A stretch of 64,000 nucleotides of DNA from VRUE01 sp963774405 (GTDB taxonomy: Bacteria; Actinomycetota; Thermoleophilia; Solirubrobacterales; 70-9). Each line of letters starts with the position of its first letter. Within the stretch, counting starts at the first letter, position 1. Shown one piece after another: positions 45,782 through 54,289 of this stretch. The position numbers and the translations under genes are program-made. The stretch is from positions 186,001-250,000 of the forward strand of contig CAVZEV010000005.1 of NCBI GenBank assembly GCA_963774405.1, read 5' to 3'. The notes beneath the pieces were generated by a model. It saw only the letters and a list, made by a program, of their open reading frames with translations, made no database searches and was not told the origin of the DNA.

Positions 45782-45818
45782 CGGCGCGCAGGATAAGGCG
45801 GTAGGTCAGTATCCCGTC

Positions 45819-46793
45819 ATGCCCTCGGTCCCCGGCTACGTCCACACGCCCGGCCACCACTGCGGCTCGACCGCCCTGCGCAACCTGCTCGGCTTCCACG
45901 GGGTCGCCAATCTGAGCGAGGAGATGGCGTTCGGGCTCGGCGCCGGCGCTTGCTTCTATTACGTGTCACTTGAGGACGCCTCGCCGACGCGCTGGTTCAA
46001 CGGCCGCACCGCGCGTTTGGAGGAGACCTTCAGCGAGCTGACGGGTGGGGTGCACTTCGGCTGCGCACCTTCGAGGAGGGCGACGAGGGCGCCTGGGGGG
46101 CGGCGCGCGCGGAGGTCGACGCGGGCAACCCGGTGCTGCTGCTCACCGACCTCTACTACCTTGACCACTACGGCAACTCAGCCCACTTCCCTGGCCACGC
46201 CGTGGTCCTCGCCGGCTACGACGAGGAGCACGCGCACCTCTCCGACACCGGCTTCGAGCAGCTGCAGACGACAACGCGGCTGGAGGCCACTCGACCGCGC
46301 CCGCCACAGCGGCCACCCCGCCTACCCGCTCTCGGGCCACATGTTCACCGCCTCGGGCGGAGTGACGCAGGAGCGGCTGCGGGCGGCGATCCCGGCGGCG
46401 ATCGAGCGCGCCGCCCAGGCGATGGTCGCCTCAGAGTTCGGCGAGTTCGCCGGCCTCGGCGCGGTCGAGCGGCTGGCCCGCGAGGCCGGCAGCTGGCCCG
46501 AGGTCGCCGAGGACTGGCAGTGGTGCGCCCGCTTCGGCTACCAGGTGATCGAGCGCCGCGGCACCGGCGGCGGCGCCTTCCGGCTGATGTACTCGCGCTT
46601 CCTCGAGGAGGCGGGGCGCCCCGAGGCGCCGCTGGCCGCCGAGGCCGCCGCGCGCTGGACCGATCTGGCCGGCGCCTTCCACGCCGCCAGCGAGCGCGAC
46701 GATCCCGAGCCCGGCCTCTGGCGCGAGATCGACGCGGCCGCTCACCGCGTCTTCGAGGCCGAGCAGCGGCTCTGGCTTCGATTGATCGATTGA
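45819..46793 (+). pseudogene. BtrH-N/DUF4872-like acyltransferase or cysteine-peptidase-fold protein (frameshifted)
   Basis: Reads MPSVPGYVHTPGHHCGSTAL with a Cys after paired His, then AFGLGAGACFYYVS; shifts near 46065 to LRTFEEGDEGAWGAARAEVD, LLTDLYYLDHYGNSAHFPGH and AVVLAGYDEEHAHLSDTGF; shifts back near 46285 to a helical C-terminal domain ending RLWLRLID. The GHxxG-C, DLYYLDHY and HFPGHAVVL blocks fit BtrH N-terminal plus DUF4872 proteins (papain-like fold), which transfer or cleave amino-acyl groups. The stop codon lies inside a palindrome. Confidence 0.72.
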
Positions 46794-46825
46794 CCCACCT
46801 ATGAGGTGGCAAATCGATCAATCGA
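46778..46825. repeat. Two-tier palindrome at the end of the BtrH-like gene
   Basis: TCGATTGATCGATT at 46778-46791 pairs perfectly with 46812-46825 (14 bp); inside it CCACCT pairs with AGGTGG around ATG. The outer left arm encodes the last residues and stop of the BtrH-like gene. Confidence 0.7.
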
Positions 46826-46845
46826 TGACACGGCAGGGTTGACGA

Positions 46846-47609
46846 GTGGCCGAGGGCGACACGATCCTGCGGGCGGCGCGGCGGATCGAGGCGGCGATCG
46901 CCGGCGAGCCGGTCGAGGCCAGTGCGCCGAACCCGCGCGGGCGGGCGGCGCGGATCGAGCGCCTCGACGGCCGCGAGCTCGAGCGCGCCGGCACCCACGG
47001 CAAGCACCTGCTGCTGCACTTCGGCGAGCTGGTCCTGCACAGCCACCTCGGCATGAGCGGTTCCTGGCACACCTACCGCCGCGGCGAGCCCTGGCGCAAG
47101 CCGCCCGGCGCCGCCTGGGCCGTGCTCTCGACCGAGCGCGCCGAAGCCGTCCAGTTCGGCGGCCCGACCCTGCGCCTGCTGCGCGCTGAGTCGCTGCGCC
47201 GCGACCCGGTCCTCGCCCGCCTCGGTCCCGACATCCTGGCGCCCGATTTCGACGCCGAACCGATCGCCCGCTCGCTCGCCGCCGTTCCCGACCGCAGTCT
47301 CGGCGACACCCTGCTCGACCAGCACTTGGTCGCGGGCATCGGCAACATCTTCAAGAGCGAGGCCTGCTTCGCCGCCCGCCTCGATCCCTGGCAACGGGTC
47401 GCTGAGTGCCCACCGAGCAGCTGCGCCACGTCGCCCAGGCCGCCCACGACCTGATGCACGAAGCGGTCGAGTCAGGCCGCCAGGACCGCGCCGTCTACAA
47501 GCGCGCCGGCCGCCCCTGCCCCCGTTGCGGCAGCCCAATCCGCTCCCAAGGCCAAGGCGACGCCAACCGCACCACCTACTGGTGCCCCACCTGCCAACGG
47601 CCCTGCTGA
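46846..47609 (+). pseudogene. Fpg/Nei-family DNA glycosylase (frameshifted, Ala in place of Pro2)
   Basis: GTG 46846 gives V-A-E-G-D-T; the family normally starts M-P-E-G-D, and Pro2 is the catalytic nucleophile, while Glu3 is kept. The rest fits Nei2-like enzymes: GTHGKHLLLHFGELVLHSHLGMSGSW, DQHLVAGIGNIFKSEACF, and after a frameshift near 47405 a zinc finger CPRCGSPI...YWCPTCQ. About 254 residues if repaired. Either the glycosylase is inactive or the initiation site is mis-called. Confidence 0.8.
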
Positions 47610-47648
47610 GCATCGTTTCGCTTGCGGTGACTCGGGTACTCACTGCCC

Positions 47649-47903
47649 ATGACCATTGCTGGAGGGATATTCCTGATCGCCGTTGGCGCGATCCTCAAGT
47701 TCGCGACCAATATCCACGTCCAGGGCGTCAGCCTCGACACCGTGGGCATCATCCTGATGATCGCCGGCGCCGCCGGGCTGATCCTCGGCTTCTTCCAGGA
47801 GGCGATCTGGACCGACCGGACCCGCCGCCGCGAAGTCGCCGCGACGGAACAGCGCGACGCCGTTGCCGCCCAGGAACAACGCGACCTGCCGCCGCGCTAC
47901 TGA
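47649..47903 (+). CDS. DUF6458-like small membrane protein
   Basis: 84 residues. Two membrane segments (GIFLIAVGAILKFA at 5-19 and GIILMIAGAAGLILGFFQ at 33-50) joined by a short loop with GVSLDTVG, then a charged tail. This is the pattern of actinobacterial DUF6458 proteins; function unknown. Confidence 0.85.
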   Translation: MTIAGGIFLIAVGAILKFATNIHVQGVSLDTVGIILMIAGAAGLILGFFQEAIWTDRTRRREVAATEQRDAVAAQEQRDLPPRY

Positions 47904-47916
47904 CGGCGCCTGCGCC

Positions 47917-48270
47917 TCAGGTCTCCTGCAGCCAGACGACGAAGCCGGCGCCGAGCGCGTCGCCCTCCGCCAGGCTCTTCAGTGCCTTGGTCAGGCGGGC
48001 AAAGTCCCGACTCGGGAAGCGCACCGGGTGCACGATGACCAGGCCATGGTGCTCATTGCCCAGCTCGGCAAATTCAAGATTGATCGCTTCGAAGTCGGCC
48101 CGGTTATAGGTGACCATCGCGCGCCCTTGGGCCTGAGCGATTTCGAAGACGTCCGGGTCGCTGAGCCCGCGCAACGCACTCTCTGAGCTGACGGCGACAG
48201 CGTCACAGCCCTGGCCTCTCAGCCGCTCGGCAACCTTGCTGCTTATCTGCTCGTCGAGCAGAAGCTTCAC
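47917..48270 (-). CDS. DUF5615 PIN-like toxin
   Basis: 117 residues from GTG 48270. Starts VKLLLDEQISSKVAERLRG, with the acidic DEQ pair, then a second acidic site in AQGRAMVTYNRADFEAI. The pattern DExxS...L...G...TxNxxDF is typical of the DUF5615/COG4634 PIN-like family, usually paired with DUF433 antitoxins. The start overlaps the upstream antitoxin gene by four bases. Confidence 0.85.
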   Translation of the reverse strand: MKLLLDEQISSKVAERLRGQGCDAVAVSSESALRGLSDPDVFEIAQAQGRAMVTYNRADFEAINLEFAELGNEHHGLVIVHPVRFPSRDFARLTKALKSLAEGDALGAGFVVWLQET

Positions 48271-48695
48271 GCCAGGGCGGCCTGTTCGCGGCGCCAGGCC
48301 GCTTCGGCCGCGTCGGCCTCCTCGACGTTGCGCTTGACGCGCGCGTCGATCTCCTCCGGGTAGGCGCTGTAGTAGCGCACCCCCGTGCGAACCTGGAGCT
48401 CGTTCAGACCCAGCAGCTCTGCCAGCTCTGCAACGGCCTCCTCCCCCTTGCTCTCGCCGCCCTTGAGCGCGGCCACCAGCTCCCATACATCTGGGCCACC
48501 GGCGAGGGCGGCACGCCGGCCCGTTGGGCCGCCCCGAAAGACAACTCCCGGATGCTCGTCCATCCGAGTGCCCTCATCGACGTAGCGTTCGGCCAAGCGG
48601 GATTTGTTCGTCCCCACCGCCTCGCTGCGCCGATCCAGCCGCGCAACCACATCCGCATCCCAGCGGGCCGAGAAAGCCTTGGGCCGTGTTGCCAT
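48267..48695 (-). CDS. Antitoxin with ribbon-helix-helix and DUF433-like regions
   Basis: 142 residues. N-terminal segment FSARWDADVVARLDRRSEAV plus TNKSRLAERYVDEG reads as ribbon-helix-helix; residues ~50-115 have HPGVVFRGGPTGRRAALAGG and LNELQVRTGVRYYSAYPEEID, which match the DUF433 helix-turn-helix antitoxin layout (GxxGRR...V..Al.YY...peEId). A charged helix follows. Having both DNA-binding styles in one chain is less common than a plain DUF433 antitoxin. Confidence 0.8.
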   Translation of the reverse strand: MATRPKAFSARWDADVVARLDRRSEAVGTNKSRLAERYVDEGTRMDEHPGVVFRGGPTGRRAALAGGPDVWELVAALKGGESKGEEAVAELAELLGLNELQVRTGVRYYSAYPEEIDARVKRNVEEADAAEAAWRREQAALA

Positions 48696-48708
48696 GTGTT
48701 ACAGCGTA

Positions 48709-49314
48709 CTACGAGAGCCGGGCGAAGTAGCCGAACCAGTTGCCTGAGTGCTCGCTCCAGGCGAGGCCCGCTTCGCCGGCCTGCTGCCTGAGCGCGGCTT
48801 GAGTGGTGAAGTGGGGGTCGCCGAAAAGCTCCCCCACGACCAGGCGACCGCCGGGCTTGAGGACTCGCTGGATCTGGCGCAGGGCGGCGACCGGGTCGGG
48901 GATCTCGCCGAGGACGGCGGTGAGGACGACGGCGTCGATCGAGTCGTCCTCGTAGGGGAGCGCCGTGGCGTCACCTTGGGTGGGGACGACGTTGGCGAGG
49001 TTGCGCTCCGCCGCTCGCCTGAGCACGTGGTCGAGGAACTCCTGTTGGAGGTCGAAGATCTCGATCGTGCCCTCGGGGCCGACCCACTCGGCCATCTCGA
49101 GGGTGTAGTAGCCGGTGCCGGGGCCGATCTCGAGGATGCGCTCGCCGGGCTCGGGCGCCAGCACCGCACGCAGGCGCTCGCGGGTGATTATCGGGTGCGG
49201 CGCTTCGACCCAGAAGCGCTGGCCGTAGGGACAGGCCGAGGGGTTCTTGCGCCACCACAGCGCCGCGGCCAGCGTCCCCAGGGCGGCGGCGCCGAGCAGC
49301 TTGCTCGCGCGCAT
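48709..49314 (-). CDS. Class I SAM-dependent methyltransferase
   Basis: 201 residues. An N-terminal hydrophobic segment (LLGAAALGTLAAALWW) could anchor it. The SAM site is ILEIGPGTGYYTLEMA, motif II is GDATALPYEDDSIDAVVL, and motif III is LKPGGRLVVGE. The sequence style resembles small membrane-associated methyltransferases acting on lipids or quinones. Overlaps the preceding 75-residue gene by one base. Confidence 0.88.
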   Translation of the reverse strand: MRASKLLGAAALGTLAAALWWRKNPSACPYGQRFWVEAPHPIITRERLRAVLAPEPGERILEIGPGTGYYTLEMAEWVGPEGTIEIFDLQQEFLDHVLRRAAERNLANVVPTQGDATALPYEDDSIDAVVLTAVLGEIPDPVAALRQIQRVLKPGGRLVVGELFGDPHFTTQAALRQQAGEAGLAWSEHSGNWFGYFARLS

Positions 49315-49541
49315 CAGTCGGAGTTCTTGAGCGAGAAACCGACCCGGTGCTCACCGGAGTCGATGCGCAGGAAGGCGACCTTGCCGACGTAGAGGGCGAG
49401 CACCCCGTCCTCGGTCTTGACGTCGTGCCAGCCGCCCTTCTCGAGCTGCTTGCGCAGATCCTTGAGCTCGTCGTCGTTGAGCCGGACCGCGATCACCTGA
49501 CCGCCCTCGAAGCCGATCTCAACCTTCTGTGCGTCCGCCAT
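49314..49541 (-). CDS. Small conserved-looking protein, unknown function
   Basis: 75 residues. Predicted beta strand (KVEIGFEGGQVIAVRLN), helix (DDELKDLRKQLEK), then strands (LALYVGKVAFLRID, HRVGFSL). No family recognised. Tightly packed between mce and the methyltransferase with 1-base overlaps on both sides, so certainly co-transcribed. Confidence 0.8.
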   Translation of the reverse strand: MADAQKVEIGFEGGQVIAVRLNDDELKDLRKQLEKGGWHDVKTEDGVLALYVGKVAFLRIDSGEHRVGFSLKNSD

Positions 49542-49954
49542 CAGTGTCCTCCTTCGGGGGGTTCGACGATCTCGGTGAGCACGCGCCCGGTCGAGCGCGG
49601 CTGCAGGAAGGCGACCCGGCTGCCGCCGATGCCGACCCGCGCCTTGGCGTCGATCAGCTCGATCCCGCTCGCCGCCAGCCGCTCCAGCGCCGAGTCGATG
49701 TCGTCGGTCGCGTAGGCGACGTGGTGCATGCCGGCGCCGCGCTTGGCGATGAACTTGCCGACCGGGGTGTCGGGACCGGTCGCCGCCATCAGCTCGACGT
49801 GGCCCTCGCCGACGTTCATCAGCGCCGCCTCGACACCCTGCTCCACGACGGTTTCGCGCAGCCCCAACTCCATGCCGAAGCCCTTCTCGTAGAGCTCAAT
49901 CGCGGCGTCGAGATCCTCGACGGCGACGCCTATGTGGTCGATCCTTCCGAACAC
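49541..49954 (-). CDS. mce: Methylmalonyl-CoA epimerase
   Basis: 137 residues, vicinal-oxygen-chelate fold with two repeats. Metal ligands fit: His7 in IDHIGVAVEDL, Glu in GHVELMAA, His in AGMHHVAYATDDI, and Glu in RVLTEIVEPPE. Converts (S)- to (R)-methylmalonyl-CoA, the step between propionyl-CoA carboxylase and methylmalonyl-CoA mutase, both encoded near the window start. Confidence 0.94.
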   Translation of the reverse strand: MFGRIDHIGVAVEDLDAAIELYEKGFGMELGLRETVVEQGVEAALMNVGEGHVELMAATGPDTPVGKFIAKRGAGMHHVAYATDDIDSALERLAASGIELIDAKARVGIGGSRVAFLQPRSTGRVLTEIVEPPEGGH

Positions 49955-49965
49955 GAGGCGGCAGT

Positions 49966-50769
49966 CTACGCGGCGTTCTCGGCTCGCAGGATCTCGGCCA
50001 AGGCGGCGACGCCGACCTCGAGCTGGCGCGGCGTCGGCTCCTTGGTCGCGATCAGGCGCTGGATCTCGCGGCCGGGCGTGTGGAAGGCCTCGGCCAGCGG
50101 GTCGCCGTGGTGGCGATCGCTCCAGGCGAACATCTCGACCGCGATCGAGGCGCCCACCAGTCCCACCGCGGCACGGGCGGCGGGTGTCGGCTTCTCGACC
50201 AGGCGCTCGAGCATCACGGTGCCGCCGACCGAGAGCAGCATCATCGGCGTGATCAGGTTGGAGCCGCAGCGGTCGTGCTCCTTGGGCACCCCGGCCGGAT
50301 CGTCGATGCCCTGCTCGTAGGCGGCGATCGCCTTGTGCTCGACCCCGTGGTAGGCGGCGAGGTCGCGGTCGAGCAGGGCGACCAGGGCGGGTGCGGCGCC
50401 GACGATCTGGACCACCCCCTCGCGCAGGGCGGGGCTGCCGAAGCGCTTGCGCAGCAGCGCGGTCGCCACCAGCGTGGCCCCGATCGTGCCCAGCACGCGC
50501 GGGTTCTCGAAGGGCATCCGCGCCGCCGGCATGCGCAGCCGCACCAGCGGCAGCACCGCCAGCGCGTCAGCGAGCCGCAACGGGCCGCGCAGGCCGGGAA
50601 TCCGCGCCGCCAGCTTTGGCGCCAGCTCTGGCTTGCGCTCGGAGGCGACTTCGATGCTGCCGTCGCCATCGCGCACCGCCGCGGCCCAGTGCGTCGGCCC
50701 GTGGATCAGCAGCCCGTTGCGCAGAGCCATGCCGCCGAGCCGGAGCCGCTCCTTCTCCTCAGTGGCCAT
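49966..50769 (-). CDS. DUF1385 membrane protein
   Basis: 267 residues from ATG 50769 (frame also open upstream). Signature blocks GGMALRNGLLIHGPTHWAAAVR, the central YHGVEHKAIAAYEQG, and KEHDRCGSNLITPMMLLS are those of DUF1385 proteins, and there are several membrane segments. In many bacteria these lie near prfA/rpmE; role unknown. It lies 11 bases upstream of mce. Confidence 0.88.
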   Translation of the reverse strand: MATEEKERLRLGGMALRNGLLIHGPTHWAAAVRDGDGSIEVASERKPELAPKLAARIPGLRGPLRLADALAVLPLVRLRMPAARMPFENPRVLGTIGATLVATALLRKRFGSPALREGVVQIVGAAPALVALLDRDLAAYHGVEHKAIAAYEQGIDDPAGVPKEHDRCGSNLITPMMLLSVGGTVMLERLVEKPTPAARAAVGLVGASIAVEMFAWSDRHHGDPLAEAFHTPGREIQRLIATKEPTPRQLEVGVAALAEILRAENAA

Positions 50770-50921
50770 GCGCCCACGATAGGCGGTCGCAACCCCCGGC
50801 GACAGCGCAGGGGGCCGGAGCGGCGGCGCAATACGCCGCTCCGCTGACATGGCCCCTTACGCGGTGGCAGCGCCCATCGAGCGAGGCGCGCCACCGTTTC
50901 CCCCCTGTGTCCCTTTTTGAA

Positions 50922-50956
50922 ACCCGGCCGGAGGTCGCCAGTCCAGACCTCCGGCC
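50922..50956. terminator. Hairpin between rarA and DUF1385
   Basis: CCGGCCGGAGGTC pairs with GACCTCCGGCCGG (13 bp) around a 9-base loop. A T-tract (CTTTTTG) lies on one side. In the 264-base gap downstream of rarA on the minus strand; termination is likely. Confidence 0.6.
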
Positions 50957-51033
50957 GGTGTGTCGGCTCTCCCTGGCTCTAGCTTGGAAAGCCGCCCTCT
51001 AAAACACACGATCGGAAAGAAGTTGCGGTTGTC

Positions 51034-52362
51034 TCAACCGCGGCGCATCTTGTCTTGCAGAGCGGCCCAGCGGCGGCCCAGCTCGACCTCGAAGCCGCGC
51101 TCGGTGGGGGTGTAGAAACGGCGGTTCTCGAGGCCCTCCGGCAGCAGCGGCTGATCGCTGATGCCGCCCGGCTCGTCGTGGGCGTAGCGGTAGCCCTCGC
51201 CGCGGCCGAGCGACTTGGCGCCGGGGTAATGAGCGTCGCGCAGGTAGTCCGGCGGCGTCTTCGCCCCGTTCTCTCGCACCTCGGCGCGGGCCGCCGCGAG
51301 CGCCTTGTAGGAGGCGTTGGACTTCGGCGCCAGAGCCAGGTAGACGGCGGCCTGGGCGAGGTTGAGCGCGCACTCGGGCAGCCCGACCCGGTCGACCGCC
51401 CGCGCCGCCGCGTCGGCGACGAGCAGCGCCTGCGGATCGGCGTTGCCGATGTCCTCGGAAGCGAGGATGACCATGCGGCGAGCGATGAAGCGCGGGTCCT
51501 CGCCACCCTCCAGCATCACCGCCAGGTAGTAGAGCGAGGCGTCGACGTCGGAGCCGCGCGTCGCCTTGATCCAGGCCGAGACGAAGTCGTAGTGGCGATC
51601 CCCCTGGCGGTCGTAGTCGAGCGCCTTGCGCTGCAGCGCGTCCTCGATCGCGGCCACGTCGACCGCCTTCCCCTGCGCCCGCTCGACCGCCCGCTCCAAG
51701 GCCGAGAGCGCCACCCGAGCGTCGCCCCCACTGCGCTCGGCCAGCATCCCCAGGGCCGCGTCCTCGACCGGCGGCGGATCGACGAGTCCACGCTCGGAGT
51801 CGGAGAGCGCTCGCCGCAGCAGCTCTTCCACGTGCGCCGGCTCGAGCGGCTGCAGCTCATAGATCTGGCTGCGCGAGAGCAGCGCCGAGTTGACCTCGAA
51901 GTAGGGGTTCTCCGTCGTCGCCCCGATCAGCGTCAGCAGCCCTTCCTCGACCGCCGGCAACAGCGCGTCCTGCTGCGCCTTGTTGAAGCGATGGATCTCG
52001 TCGAGAAAGAGCACCGTCGGCCGCCCACTGGACTGCCGCCGCTCCTTGGCGCGCTCGATCACCGCCCGAATCTCAGCCCGCCCCGCATTGACCGCCGACT
52101 CCTCCTCGAACGCCCCCTCCGCCCCGGCCGCCGCAATCCGAGCAAGCGTCGTCTTCCCAGCCCCCGGAGGCCCGTACAAGATCGCGCTATGCGGATGCCC
52201 GCTCTCGATCGCAGTCCGCAGCGCCGACCCCTCCGCCAGCACATGCTCCTGCCCCACGAGCTCATCGAGACTCCGCGGCCGCATCCGCACTGCCAGCGGC
52301 GCATCCGAAGCCGGGACCTCAGGCTGCGAGGACGCGCCCGTGTCGAATAGCTGATCAGCCAC
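51034..52362 (-). CDS. rarA: Replication-associated recombination protein A (AAA+ ATPase)
   Basis: 442 residues from GTG 52362. Clamp-loader-like AAA+ motifs: Walker A LYGPPGAGKTTLARI, Walker B VLFLDEIHRFNKAQQD, sensor 1 IGATTENPYFEVNSALLSR, and the C-terminal MgsA domain (RQGDRHYDFVSAWIKATRGS, ASEDIGNADPQALLVA, AHDEPGG). Acts at stalled replication forks. The open frame extends upstream into the palindrome, which is non-coding in style. Confidence 0.95.
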   Translation of the reverse strand: MADQLFDTGASSQPEVPASDAPLAVRMRPRSLDELVGQEHVLAEGSALRTAIESGHPHSAILYGPPGAGKTTLARIAAAGAEGAFEEESAVNAGRAEIRAVIERAKERRQSSGRPTVLFLDEIHRFNKAQQDALLPAVEEGLLTLIGATTENPYFEVNSALLSRSQIYELQPLEPAHVEELLRRALSDSERGLVDPPPVEDAALGMLAERSGGDARVALSALERAVERAQGKAVDVAAIEDALQRKALDYDRQGDRHYDFVSAWIKATRGSDVDASLYYLAVMLEGGEDPRFIARRMVILASEDIGNADPQALLVADAAARAVDRVGLPECALNLAQAAVYLALAPKSNASYKALAAARAEVRENGAKTPPDYLRDAHYPGAKSLGRGEGYRYAHDEPGGISDQPLLPEGLENRRFYTPTERGFEVELGRRWAALQDKMRRG

Positions 52363-52403
52363 TGCTGCTGAGTATGACCGTGTCAGTGGAGGCGCTTTAG
52401 GGG

Positions 52404-52538
52404 GAATCGGGAGAGGTCGTGGGGGTGCCTCGCGAAGCGGCCCCCGGCAAGGTGACCATGGGTCGCGAAGCGACTCCAATTTGGTGAGCGCAGCGCCAGC
52501 GAAGCGAACATAGGCACCCCCACGACCTCTCCCGATTC
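52404..52538. repeat. Perfect 27-bp inverted repeat with 81-base loop
   Basis: The arm at 52404-52430 (GAATCGGGAGAGGTCGTG...) is exactly complementary to 52512-52538. The loop has three variants of CGCGAAGCG. It lies in the divergent gap between rarA and an aldehyde dehydrogenase gene, so it is not a simple terminator. Confidence 0.7.
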
Positions 52539-52576
52539 TCACCAAACCCTCCCCCGATCCCCTTTACACTCAGCAA

Positions 52577-54175
52577 ATGGAGAGCGCAACGCAGTCCCCC
52601 CCGTCCCAGTCCACCCTCGAGAGCTTCAACCCGGCCACCGGCGAGCTCGTCGGCTCCGTTGCCACGATCACGCCCGATCAGGTCCAGGCCGTGGTCGACG
52701 ACGTCGCCCGCATCCAGCCCGCCTGGGCCGAGCTCTCCCTCGCCGACCGCGGCCGCTACATGAAGCGCGCCGCCGACGCGCTTCTCGACGACATCGACGA
52801 GATCGCCGAGCTGCTGGTGCAGGAGCAGGGCAAGCCGCGCGCCGAGGCCTACACGATGGAGCTGCTGCCGACGGTCGACGCCCTGCACTGGTGCGCCAAG
52901 GCCGGCCCGAAGATCCTCGCCGACGAGAAGGTGCGGATGACCCAGGGCTTCCTGCTCTCCAAGAAAGGTCACTTCTCCTACGAGCCGATCGGCGTCGTCG
53001 GCGTAATCGCCCCCTGGAACTACCCCTGGTCGATCCCCTTCGGCGAGGTCGCGATCGCGCTGATGGCCGGCAACGGCGTCGTCCTCAAGCCGGCCAGCCT
53101 CACCCCGCTGCTGGGCGAGGCGATCCGCCGCGTCTTCGAGAAGGGCGGCCTGCCCGAGGGCCTCGTCCGCGTCGTCCACGGCGGCGGCGCGGTCGGCGAC
53201 GCGCTGGCCCGCTCCAGCGTCGGCAAGGTCTTCTTCACCGGCTCGGTCGAGGTCGGCCGCAAGGTCGGCGCCGTCTGCGCCGAGAGCCTCAAGGGCTCGG
53301 TGCTCGAGCTCGGCGGCAAGGACCCGATGATCGTCTGCGCCGACGCCGACCTGCCCAACGCGATCTCCGGCGCCGTCTGGGGCGGCTTCGCCAACGCCGG
53401 CCAGACCTGCTCGGGGATCGAGCGCGTCTACGTGCTGGAGGAGGTCGCCGACCGCTTCGTGCAGGGCGTCGCCCGCGAGGCCGAGAAGCTGCGCCTCGGC
53501 GATCCGCTGCAGTGGGAGACCGAGATCGGCCCGATGACCTCCGACGGCCAGTACGAGATCGTCGTCGACCTGATCGCCGACGCCGAGGCCGCGGGCGCGA
53601 CCAAGCTCTGCGGCGGCCCCGTCGACGTGCCCGGCCTGCCCGGCAAGTTCGTCGCTCCCACCGTGCTGACCGGGGTCACGCACGAGATGCGGATCATGAA
53701 GGAGGAGATCTTCGGCCCGGTGCTGCCGATTGTCGTGGTCAAATCCGAGCAGGAGGCGATCGACCTCGCCAACGACTCCGAGTTCGGCCTCGGCGCCTCG
53801 GTCTGGACCAAGGACCGCCAGAAGGGCGAGCGGATCGCGCGGCGGATCGAGTCGGGCATGGTCTGGATCAACGACCACTCCTTCAGCCACGGCGCCTGCC
53901 AGTGCTCCTGGGGCGGGATCAAGGACTCCGGCGTCGGCCGCTCGCACTCCAAATTCGGCTTCTACGAGTGCGTCAACATCAAGATGAACGCCTGGGAGCC
54001 GGGCCTCACCCGCGACTTCTGGTGGCACCCCTACGACAAGACTCTCGGCGAAGCGGTGCGCGCCTCGGCCAAGATCCTCTACGGCAAGGGGGCGACGCGG
54101 ACGAAGGCACTCCGGGAGGGTGCGGGGCCGTTGCTGCAGGTGGGGCGTCGGACATTGAGTAAGCGCGGCGGTTGA
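52577..54175 (+). CDS. NAD(P)-dependent aldehyde dehydrogenase
   Basis: 532 residues. APWNYPWSIPFGEVAIALMAG, FFTGSVEVGRKVG, VLELGGKDPMIV (general base Glu), FANAGQTCSGIERVYV (catalytic Cys) and KEEIFGPVLPIVVV are all present. The extended C-terminus (WWHPYDKTLGEAVRASAK) resembles the succinate-semialdehyde or long-chain aldehyde group. Its stop codon overlaps the first bases of a family A palindrome. Confidence 0.93.
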   Translation: MESATQSPPSQSTLESFNPATGELVGSVATITPDQVQAVVDDVARIQPAWAELSLADRGRYMKRAADALLDDIDEIAELLVQEQGKPRAEAYTMELLPTVDALHWCAKAGPKILADEKVRMTQGFLLSKKGHFSYEPIGVVGVIAPWNYPWSIPFGEVAIALMAGNGVVLKPASLTPLLGEAIRRVFEKGGLPEGLVRVVHGGGAVGDALARSSVGKVFFTGSVEVGRKVGAVCAESLKGSVLELGGKDPMIVCADADLPNAISGAVWGGFANAGQTCSGIERVYVLEEVADRFVQGVAREAEKLRLGDPLQWETEIGPMTSDGQYEIVVDLIADAEAAGATKLCGGPVDVPGLPGKFVAPTVLTGVTHEMRIMKEEIFGPVLPIVVVKSEQEAIDLANDSEFGLGASVWTKDRQKGERIARRIESGMVWINDHSFSHGACQCSWGGIKDSGVGRSHSKFGFYECVNIKMNAWEPGLTRDFWWHPYDKTLGEAVRASAKILYGKGATRTKALREGAGPLLQVGRRTLSKRGG

Positions 54176-54289
54176 GGGCGTGTCCCGGTAGGGGTTCCAC
54201 TTGACCTTTTCGGTGGAGACGTGGTGGGCTGACGCCTATTGCTCACGACGAAAAGGCAAAGCGTTCCACCCCTACCGGGACACGCCCTC
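54174..54289. repeat. Palindromic repeat family A, copy 1
   Basis: 22-bp perfect outer stem (54174-54195 with 54268-54289), an inner stem CCTTTTCG/CGAAAAGG, and an apical loop with GCTGACGCC. The inner half (CCCGGTAGGGGTTCCACTT...) is shared with the copy at 60538. The outer arms hold the stop regions of both flanking convergent genes. Confidence 0.82.

Noticed and set aside
51055..52350. 431-residue plus-strand frame opposite rarA
   Set aside because: Antisense to a complete AAA+ protein, Arg/Leu/Gln-rich, and without recognisable domains.
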